A stretch of DNA of 64,000 nt from Cherax quadricarinatus (lineage: Eukaryota > Arthropoda > Malacostraca > Decapoda > Parastacidae): NCBI RefSeq assembly GCF_038502225.1, contig NC_091292.1, positions 48,184,114-48,248,113 on the forward strand, in the 5' to 3' direction. Each line of letters starts with the position of its first letter. Within the stretch, counting starts at the first letter, position 1. The position numbers and the translations under genes are program-made. Positions 56,985-64,000 of this stretch are shown here, in pieces. The notes below the pieces were generated by a model that was not told where the DNA came from, ran no database searches, and saw only the letters and a program-made list of their open reading frames with translations.

Positions 56985-57290
56985 CACCCAGTCTGGTCAC
57001 CTCCACTCAAGGAAGGAGCACGGCACCAGACCCAGCAGCACAAGCTAGTCAGGTCCAACTCACACCCACCCACACCCACTCATGTATTTATCTAACCTAT
57101 TTTTAAAATAACACAGCGTTTTAGCCTCAATAACTGTACTGGGGAGTTTGTTCCACTCATCCACAACTCTATAGGAAAGCAGTGGTTTGGTAATATAGTT
57201 TCTGAATCTGAATTTTTCCAACTTGAAATCATTGCTGCGAGTCCTGTCTTGGCTGGAGGAAGACCTGAAAAGGGTGACTATTAGGGTTAT
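56985..57290 (-). mobile_element. LINE family A fragment A4 with a small internal inversion
   Basis: A minus-strand C-terminal and 3' UTR fragment of family A. The motif GGTCCAACTCACACCCACCC is the complement of the A3 tail. Between about 57169 and 57205 the strand flips (GAAAGCAGTGGTTTGGTAAT reads on +) and then returns to minus. It ends less than 100 bp before exon C. Confidence 0.7.
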
Positions 57291-57373
57291 GAAATGCGCA
57301 TTGTTGAAGTTTCAATATCTGGTCAGGATCTGCAAACATTACTTCATACTTTTCTGTTTTCTACTTGCCACAG

Positions 57374-57577
57374 ATAATGGCTATGAACTGCCGTGCGAAC
57401 ATGTATCAGTCACAGTTCTCCAAGGACCTAGACCATTACTACTCTCCCTCCAACTCATCACTCTTGATCCACGCTCCTGAAGGAAAACTAAAGTGTGTGT
57501 CTGGGGAAGCTCAGGAGTACATCCTGCCCGTGCTCTTCTCTGCCACCGGCCAGACCTCAGCTGTTTTTATTGTCCAG
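57374..57577 (+). CDS. A2M: Alpha-2-macroglobulin, exon C (MG4 to MG5)
   Basis: An internal exon of 68 codons, phase 0 at both ends. The acceptor is CTTGCCACAG/ATA and the donor CAG/GTAGTT. The protein reads IMAMNCRANMYQSQFSKDLD, then HYYSPSNSSLLIHAPEG and a strand leading to TSAVFIVQ. The segment S-P-S-N-S-x-L marks the linker between two macroglobulin domains in this family. Two cysteines (NC and KC). It joins exon B (…NRVM) and exon D in frame. The ORF past 57577 is intron read-through. A LINE fragment lies within 100 bp of the acceptor. Confidence 0.9.
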
Positions 57578-58217
57578 GTAGTTATGTTTTTTGTTTCTGC
57601 TTCTCGTTTTTCCCACTATTTTGATAGTGATGACGTTTTCTTCGTGAAGTGGTTACACGTCCGCTAACTCACCAGATCTAGGATCATTACATTGTAATAC
57701 TTAAATATTCTCTGATAAAAATTAGAACCATTGTTTGCTCATCTATGCCTAACGTTTTATCTAATGTAGCAATTAAGTTCATTATATACATAATGAGGCT
57801 TATCATGGGATTTGGTAAAACTTTTGTTATGTAAATATTGTACCTTTTCAAGGAATAGCATTCGAATTCATATAGTAATAATAATTTCAGTAATCTGATT
57901 AAAGCTAAGAATGAAAGATAATAGGACTGAGTGTTCTCAGGTTCAAGTTTTTGTCATCTTTAAAACCATATATGATTTTCCTTCGACTAAAGCATGGATA
58001 ACTTTATATAAGACCATTACCAGTTCTCAGTGTTAACGTAATTTTTTCCCTTGAGAACTAACTACTTGTACCCAGTTTCATTATTAGATATTAAGAAGAG
58101 CAACCTATCTAATGTTCTGCTTCTCCTTCGGGAAAAAGTAACGTCATTATAAACTACTTGTAAATCATTAGGAAAGGAAATATACAACGTCTGCTACAGA
58201 TGCCAGCACAGGTCCAA
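57578..58217. other. Intron sequence, no feature seen
   Basis: AT-rich sequence after exon C. No repeat or gene recognised. Confidence 0.5.
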
Positions 58218-58229
58218 CAGAATCTAGGT

Positions 58230-58658
58230 AAGACACATATGCAACAGTTAGGTATCTTTATTATGAAACGTTTCGCCTACACAGTAGGCTTCTTCAGTCA
58301 AGTACAGAAAAGTTGATAGAAGCAGAAGATACTTCTCAACATCTGAGTTCTTACCTCTCCTAGTGGCCTACGTCTCACCTCTTGGCGCTATAAAAAGCTC
58401 CATCCTGTCAATTCTTCTCCATATTGTTTCATACTATGGAACAATGCTCTTCTCCAGACTGAGGGACTGACCACCTCAAAACTTTAAGGGTGATGGACTG
58501 ATTACATCGTCTTCAAGTATCTTCTGCTTCTATCAACTTTTCTGTACTTGACTGAAGAAGCCTACTGTGTAGGCGAAACGTTTCATAATAAAGATACCTA
58601 ACTGTTGCATATGTGTCTTACCTAACAACCTGTCGGTATTTTATACCATTTTAATGTT
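58230..58658. mobile_element. Palindromic hammerhead-bearing element, 429 bp
   Basis: Bounded by a perfect 12-bp duplication CAGAATCTAGGT (58218-58229 and 58659-58670), giving an insert of 429 bp, the same length as the repeat unit at 18118. The left arm (58230-58334) is the reverse complement of 58515-58620. Hammerhead-like cores are CTGAAGA at 58552-58558 on + and its complement at 58291-58297. GAAA is at 58575-58578, followed by CGTT/TCAT. The middle carries the common body (motif TTGGCGCTATAAAAAG). It sits in the A2M intron, outside any other mobile element. Confidence 0.82.
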
Positions 58659-58670
58659 CAGAATCTAGGT

Positions 58671-59109
58671 TTTGGCGTTTGCACTAGTCAAAATTCTGTT
58701 AATAATTTAACTAACTTGGTACTTTGTTCATAATCACTATAACAGCTTAACTGTACGTTGTTTTATTAGTTAAAGATAATTGTACGTTGTTTTGCTGGTT
58801 AAAAATAATCTGATTCGGATCTCTGTCATAGTACCCTTTCATCGGTAGCTGCCACATGAGATCGCAGTTATCGCTGATTTTCAGGTCATCGATTAGGTGG
58901 GCAACGGTACCATTTACCACTGTCTAAGCGGTGCTAGATTCAATGAACTGAGTATCACTATGACGGGGCAAGGAGCAGTAACTGGCGGTATGCTGGTACT
59001 GGCATCGATTGTCAGTTTTGAAATCAGTGTGGTTAAAAAAATATCCTGTTAAAAACTGAACACAGTTGAACATTAAAATTACCACATGACTTTTGCAATA
59101 AGAGATGCA

Positions 59110-59111
<2 letters not shown>
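58671..59111. other. Intron sequence, no feature seen
   Basis: No gene or known repeat recognised. A short direct repeat of TGTACGTTGTTTT occurs at 58752 and 58780. Confidence 0.5.

Positions 59112-59157
<46 letters not shown>
59112..59157. repeat. (AT)n microsatellite
   Basis: About 22 AT units. Confidence 0.97.
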
Positions 59158-59159
<2 letters not shown>

Positions 59160-59160
<1 letters not shown>

Positions 59161-59250
59161 TGATCTCTGGCTGAAGGAGACTCGAACCTACGAACCTTGG
59201 AACAAGGTACGCAGTGCTTTATCAATCTACCCACACTGGACCAATACCTT
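59160..59250 (-). repeat. tRNA-like sequence, minus strand
   Basis: On the minus strand it has GTGGGTAGATTGATAAAGC (A-box-like), GTACCTTGTTCCAAGG and the B box AGGTTCGAGTCTCC, with 3' AGCCAGAGA. A tRNA-derived SINE head next to the AT microsatellite. Confidence 0.6.
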
Positions 59251-59289
59251 GGAGTCCAGCTTGCGCTAGACTTTGAGGAAGAAAAACCT

Positions 59290-59750
59290 TAAAGTTGGGA
59301 TGATTGAATATGCGTTGATGTGTGGATGATATGGAAGAGATAATTGTGGATGTCCTGACTCTAAGTGAAGCAAAGCTGAATGGGGTAGCAGAGATTCAGT
59401 GGGGAGAAATAAATGAGATTAGGTCACGGATTTCCAGTAAATGTTAGAGCTAAGGAAGTAGTAAGATTGTTGAATGATCAGTTATGGCAAGAAAAGAGGA
59501 AACATAAATATATAAATTCATTGAATATATGGAGTAAAATAAGGGTCATTTGTAAAAAGTGGTTTATAGTAAGTGTTTGTGCGCCTTGAAACGAAACAGG
59601 TTTAGAGAAGAGAGAAATTTTGGTAGATATTGAGTGAGAACTTGAGTTTTGAATCAAGTGAGAGAGTAATTGTTGTGGGGGATCTAAATGATTAAGGTGG
59701 GGAAAGATCTTGTATAAGGAGTAGTGGGTACGTTTGACATGCAATAATCG
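59290..59750 (+). pseudogene. LINE endonuclease fragment (family C-like)
   Basis: Degraded apurinic-type endonuclease. Recognisable pieces are DVLTLSEAKLNGVAEIQWGE (59350-59410), then WQEKRKHKYINS and KKWFIVSVCAP in another frame, and a VVGDLN-like motif near 59675. No RT follows. Assignment to family C is tentative. Confidence 0.55.
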
Positions 59751-59759
59751 GTAGTGATA

Positions 59760-60268
59760 GCAAAGCTGATGCAATGCGAGATAGCAAGCTCTAAGCTCCA
59801 GCTCCTGCTCTAAGTTCAGCTCCAGCTCTCGGACAAGATTCCCATATTATGGTTTCAGGTAATCAAGTCCTGTTAACCTGGCTGTAATGGGAGCTTGGAG
59901 CGATAATAAACAAAGCGGTAGTCTTTAAATTATATTTTCTTTCACCAAGTATGATTATAGGTATTTTCAACTATTTACACTATGTACAAGTTTGGAAAAT
60001 AATTGTATCACGGTGATCAAGAGGCAAGACAACAGCCAGAGACAGACACCACTGCTTTCAACCAGCAAGAGTGAATTGTGAGTGCTACCACATCACCTTC
60101 GCAATTGTCAGACTCACAATATAATTGGCTGAACCAAGGTACTACTGATTTAATGATGGGGCACCCTGAATCGTTAAACCCTTAGCACCTGGTTCGCTGG
60201 TTGGGAGGTAGCCTATATAGGAGTGTGTACATATGCCGAATAAATGTAACGTACTCTTTGCTTGCCAC
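59760..60268 (-). mobile_element. Gypsy LTR with leader remnant
   Basis: 59760-59848 matches the last part of the G1 leader (GCTCCAGCTCCTGCTCTAAG), and 59850-60268 matches the LTRs of G1 and G2, ending GCTTGCCACA. It is thus a 5' LTR with part of its leader and not a clean solo LTR. Internal genes are absent on the left side. Confidence 0.75.
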
Positions 60269-60613
60269 ACACATGTAAATACACATTACATATGTGCATT
60301 TATGCACAAAAAATACATACATATACTATGTTCATGTGAAAACACATACGTACAGGAATGAATATGCATAAGCATACTCATATGTATACATATTTTTGTA
60401 TTTTGTCACACTGGACTGTTATAACCCACCCTCCAGTATATTCCTTTTGTGTTCATTGAGGTAGAAGAAACTGGGCTTATGGAACACGGGGATACCTGGG
60501 ATGGCGCATCGACCGAAATAAATCTAGTTAATCTAATTTTTCAGTTTCTTGTCAGGCAGACAAACTAAAAATCAGATTTCTTAATGTTTGTTCAACAAAA
60601 AAACTAAATAAGT

Positions 60614-60617
<4 letters not shown>
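60269..60617. other. Intron sequence, no feature seen
   Basis: ACATA/CATAT-rich sequence. Nothing recognised. Confidence 0.5.

Positions 60618-60699
<82 letters not shown>
60618..60699. repeat. (GT)n microsatellite
   Basis: About 40 uninterrupted GT units. Confidence 0.98.
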
Positions 60700-60702
<3 letters not shown>

Positions 60703-60754
60703 TGCTAATATTTCACTTGTTTTTAGTGTATGTTTAAAAGTTCATCAATTATTT

Positions 60755-61455
60755 TTATAATCCAGCTTCCACAAAGAGATAGTTATATAATAATTTTCTT
60801 TTTATAAACCAGCATCAACAAGCAGATAGTTAAATATTAACTTTGTTTCTATAAACCAGCTCCCACAGACAAATAGTTGTTATTTAACTTTGTGTCTGTA
60901 ACGCAGCTTCCACAGAAAGATAGTTATATATTAACTTTGTGTCTGTAACGCAGCTTCCACAGAAAGATAGTTATATATTAACTTTGTGTCTGTAACGCAG
61001 CTTCCACAGAAAGATAGTTATATATTAACTTTGTGTCTGTAACGCAGCTTCCACAGAAAGATAGTTATATATTAACTTTGTGTCTGTAACGCAGCATTCC
61101 ACAGAAAGATAGTTATATATTAACTTTGTGTCTGTAACGCAGCTTCCACAGAAAGATAGTTATATATTAACTTTGTGTCTGTAACGCAGCTTCCACAGAA
61201 AGATAGTTATATATTAACTTTGTGTCTGTAACGCAGCTTCCACAGAAAGATAGTTATATATTAACTTTGTGTCTGTAACGCAGCTTCCACAGAAAGATAG
61301 TTATATATTAACTTTGTGTCTGTAACGCAGTTTCCACAGAAAGATAGTAATATATTAACTTTGTGTCTGTAACGCAGCTTCCACAGAAAGATAGTTATAT
61401 ATTAACTTTGTGTCTGTAACGCAGCTTCCACAGATAGGTAGTTATATATTAATTT
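60755..61455. repeat. 47-bp minisatellite, about 15 units
   Basis: Head-to-tail units of 47 bp with CAGCTTCCACAGAAAGATAG and TTATATATTAACTTTGTGTC. The inner units (about 60900-61430) are nearly identical apart from single changes and one extra base. The outer units at 60755-60895 and after 61425 are diverged. It lies 570 bp before A2M exon D. Confidence 0.95.
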
Positions 61456-62028
61456 TGGTTCTAGTCTAACATAGCACAATGTCTTGTATTAAAATCATTA
61501 CTCACCTGTATTAAATAAATTACTTTATAATACAAAGCTTAAGACGCTGCTTCAACACACTGGGGCTCACCATGTGCCATTTTATTTATAAACAAATTTT
61601 CCCAGTAAATCTACACAAAGAGTAATAACTCTGACTACAGCATTCGAACGTTTTGTGAGAATTTTTTGTAATACTGTTAATGGCATCAACGCCGCAGACG
61701 TGATCCCTTAAAGAAATATTTTTATGCATGAGAAACTCTTTCGTTTGCTGACGATTATTTTTTATATAGATTACATTACTTACGAAAACATGGTATAATT
61801 GTGCTTAATATTTTAAATATTTTCCATATATTAGAATAACTTCACAATTTACAATTCTTTTCAATTAGAAATATTTATGCTAAATATAAGACCTGCATGT
61901 GTAACTTCCGTTTATATTTTGGGCACTAGAATGGCATACATAAATGCAGCTATCACGATATATTTTTGGAACATATTCTCCTATGATAATGAATATAATG
62001 AGACAAACATTGCTCCTTTTTCCATCAG
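61456..62028. other. Intron sequence upstream of exon D
   Basis: AT-rich. The acceptor CTCCTTTTTCCATCAG closes it at 62028. An ORF at 61877-62080 merely reads through the acceptor. Confidence 0.6.
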
Positions 62029-62208
62029 GTTGTTTCCCGCGGGAAGATTCAGCACCAGAGTTCTCAAGAGTATGAGCTGAGTAGTGGTGAGTTGCCCATC
62101 AGTGAAGAACATTTAGTGGACCCTCTTCCTCCTCCCCCTGAGAACACCATCAGAGGAGTAGTCAATATTAAGGTCTCACTTCCGCCGACAGCATCTACCA
62201 AGGTCAAG
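62029..62208 (+). CDS. A2M: Alpha-2-macroglobulin, exon D (MG5)
   Basis: An internal exon of 60 codons, phase 0 at both ends. The acceptor is TTTTTCCATCAG/GTT and the donor AAG/GTTTGT. The protein reads VVSRGKIQHQSSQEYELSSG, an acidic and proline-rich loop with DPLPPPPENT, then a beta strand GVVNIKVSLPPTASTKVKV across the donor. It corresponds to the MG5 region, where vertebrate A2M has a comparable basic turn (a G-K/G-G type hairpin). No cysteine. The next exons (MG5 end, MG6 with the bait region) are beyond the window. Confidence 0.87.
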
Positions 62209-62530
62209 GTTTGTATAACATTAATTAACTGAATAAAATATTGTATAATTATTCAAACAATTCATTGAATATGAATATGTTATTACATGAGTTTATTTAC
62301 ATAGTAAGTTTTGTTCTGGAAAAGTGACACCTAACTCTGGTCTATCTGCCGAGACCCGTTTGTAGTACCTATATTATAATCCCTGGCATGTTAGGAGGGC
62401 AGTTTTCCTATCCGGAGAACACTGTCACAGGGAATGTTCATGGCCAGGGTGTTTCACGTCTCGGTTGGTAGTTGCTTGAGCTTGAACACCGATGAACTGG
62501 GTTTCGTCGGTCCTTGGCACGCCTAGAAAC
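62209..62530. other. Intron sequence, no feature seen
   Basis: Start of the next intron. Nothing recognised before the palindrome. Confidence 0.5.
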
Positions 62531-62534
62531 ATTT

Positions 62535-62690
62535 TGGTATGATGAATTAGACACACGTGCAAGACCTGGGTATCTTTATTGAAGAAACATTTCCCTACGC
62601 AGTGGCTTCGTCAGTTCTAAACAAAGAAAAATGGTGAAAAAGTTTCCTAAATAAACACACTTAAGTGTTGCACATGAGTCTAATTCATCA
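62535..62690. mobile_element. Diverged relative of the hammerhead-bearing palindromes
   Basis: An inverted structure: GATGAATTAGACACACGTGC at the left pairs with GCACATGAGTCTAATTCATC at the right. Inside, the minus strand reads CTGACGA (62608-62614), a shortened helix II, then GAAA and a TGTTTC run, followed by AATAAAGATACC as in the main family. The core is shared but helix II is poorly paired, so activity is unlikely. Confidence 0.6.
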
Positions 62691-62807
62691 ACTTGTCGGT
62701 TCTCTGAACCATTTATCTACATTCCTATCAGACACACCAACATCTTGGGATCCTGATACAGGGAATTCTTCACTTCTCTAACCTATAAGCATGACCTTCT
62801 TCCACAT

Positions 62808-63551
62808 GTGGATTTGTTCACTGTGATATCGCCTACGACTGGTTTGCCTTGCCTGTCTACAGTAAATAAGCCACTTCTTCGTGCAAATACTCAGCAGACG
62901 ATGGGCACAAAGAACCCTGCCTTAATGCAGAACTCTCATCAGATCACCCAACTCAATGCCGAGGAATTTCCGACCCTCATAGCCTCAACCAGGCGTCATG
63001 GACAGGAGCCTCCTGCCCCTCTTCCTCAACGAAGAAACCAAAACTTATAAGGAACAAGCGGCGTCAACAGGGAACATCAGGTCAACGCGATCAGCAGACG
63101 GCACTATACAAGCCCCTACCGGCAACGCCAGCACTTCTTTCCTGGCACAGCCGCTATGCAGGCTCCCCTGGCCATGTCTGCACCTCACCAGCAGGTGCAG
63201 GCTTCCCAGCGTGGCACACAGCAACACACCACGGTGCGCACATTGAAGAAATCCAACCCTCAGGAGCCTCCACAGACCACAACAGTCCAGGTAATATCCA
63301 CTGCTTCGAACCCACTGCCAACGCAGGCCCTCACCAGGGAGAATATCGTAGCACTTATCAAGGCATTCACGGATATTATGTGCAACACAATCAACTCCAC
63401 GGAACAACGGAGCATGTTCCGGCAAATGGTCAGCACACTTCTGAAGGTGTGCTTACTGACCGAGGAGGGGACAGTGGATGCCATGAATCTGCAGATTCAC
63501 AGAGCGCACAGGGCCCAGTCCCCAGTTCAGGAAACAACAGCGATGGAATAA
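62808..63551 (+). pseudogene. LINE (I/Jockey-like) ORF1, C-terminal part
   Basis: Plus strand, two frames: 62808-63050 (LNAEEFPTLIASTRRHGQEP) and 63156-63551 (LTRENIVALIKAFTDIMCNT). The glutamine/proline-rich composition and the position directly before an endonuclease fit ORF1 of an I/Jockey-type LINE. No zinc knuckle is visible in this part. The frame change near 63060-63150 suggests decay. Confidence 0.65.
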
Positions 63552-63559
63552 CTTCTGTA

Positions 63560-64000
63560 CCAAATTCCACCCTCGAGGTCCTACAATTCAGGGCCTGAGG
63601 GGTAAAAAGCACCTTCTACTGGAGACAGTAATTCGGGATGGGGTTGACATTGTCTTGCTACAAGAAACCCCTCACTGTCCCAACAATGTGCCCAAGACTC
63701 CCTGGTTTTGCTGGGTATTTTCGGCACATGGATGCGGGCGTTCACTACAGAGGAACATCTGTGTTCATATCAGATGCAATACCTCAAGAGATTATAGTCC
63801 AGGCACGCATGCCTGGGGCGCCCATTACCATCTACAACATCTACAAGAACCCGAGACACCCTCGAATTTACGGAGCTCCTCGCTCTGGCACACACTGAGT
63901 GTATTATTGTGGGTAGAGACTTCAACGCATATCATCCTATGCCGCATTCTCATTCAGTCACCAATGCTTCTGGCAGATACTTAGCAATGTTCCTACACGA
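63560..64000 (+). pseudogene. LINE (I/Jockey-like) endonuclease, truncated by window end
   Basis: Plus strand. It begins near 63592 with GLRGKKHLLLETVIRDGVDI and VLLQETPH, the first catalytic glutamate motif. After a frame change come RGTSVFISDAIPQEIIVQAR and ITIYNIYKNP, then CIIVGRDFNAYHP (about 63901-63940), where the usual G-D-F-N is kept as R-D-F-N. It continues past 64000. At least two frameshifts. Confidence 0.75.

Noticed and set aside
59760..60268. Clean solo LTR
   Set aside because: Leader sequence homologous to G1 is attached at its left end, so it is an LTR with an internal fragment and not a recombination-derived solo LTR.
61877..62080. A 67-codon ORF as a separate small gene
   Set aside because: It crosses the exon D acceptor in a frame other than the A2M reading frame and has no supporting features.

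Overview
The window looks like nuclear DNA of an arthropod, most likely a decapod crustacean. Four exons encode a decapod-style alpha-2-macroglobulin, spliced with GT/AG introns that are packed with transposons. Dense CR1-like, I/Jockey-like and Tx1-like LINEs, Penelope-like elements, a Ty3/Gypsy family, tRNA-derived SINEs and long AT, GT and GA microsatellites also fit a large decapod genome. The species assignment is inference. Nothing bacterial is present: there are no operons, CRISPR arrays or prophages.

Host gene. All four A2M exons are on the + strand: 23157-23372, 48407-48550, 57374-57577 and 62029-62208. Together they give 248 continuous codons and every junction is phase 0. They span the end of macroglobulin domain 3 through domain 5. 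The 5' exons lie left of the window, and the bait-region and thioester exons lie to the right. Almost everything else is intron filled with mobile elements.

Layout.
1-690: LINE fragment, then an N gap. 834-1261: retroposon with a 15-bp target duplication.
1659-5822: LINE family A copy A1 between two inverted LTR-like elements.
8332-9125: 30-bp minisatellite.
9493-14585: I/Jockey-type LINE, minus strand.
14586-23018: Ty3/Gypsy copy G1, minus strand, riddled with nested insertions that include a 2.4-kb palindrome.
23880-25230: Penelope-like element. 25380-27321: LINE copy A2. 27515-29163: LINE copy C1 carrying a solo LTR.
29235-34740: Tx1-like LINE, minus strand.
34960-48000: at least five head-to-tail minus-strand copies or fragments of LINE family B, separated by simple repeats.
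49424-53100: Gypsy copy G2. 53140-53660: second Penelope fragment. 53661-56700: LINE C2 with A3 nested in it.
58230-58658: palindromic ribozyme-type element. 59760-60268: Gypsy LTR. 60755-61455: 47-bp minisatellite. 62808-64000: 5' part of another LINE.

Main finding. Five loci carry one repeat family whose conserved centre reads as a hammerhead ribozyme core: CTGAAGA, a 6-bp helix II with loop TGT, then GAAAC/GTT. Helix III is reduced to the self-complementary ACGT, as in dimer-acting hammerheads. Three loci are bounded by perfect 12-bp target duplications, and the sister Gypsy copy supplies matching empty sites. A fourth is a head-to-tail dimer with a 428-bp spacing, and a fifth is a diverged relative. 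The largest is six 429-bp units arranged as a palindrome with 1174-bp arms. The family resembles animal retrozymes, which are thought to be mobilised by Penelope-like machinery, and two Penelope copies lie in the same window. The inverted arrangement is the unusual part.

A second notable class is a fold-back element with a tRNA-like head at each end, found twice, each time inside a 13-bp perfect target duplication. The Gypsy family has its integrase upstream of reverse transcriptase, as in the Gmr1 clade.
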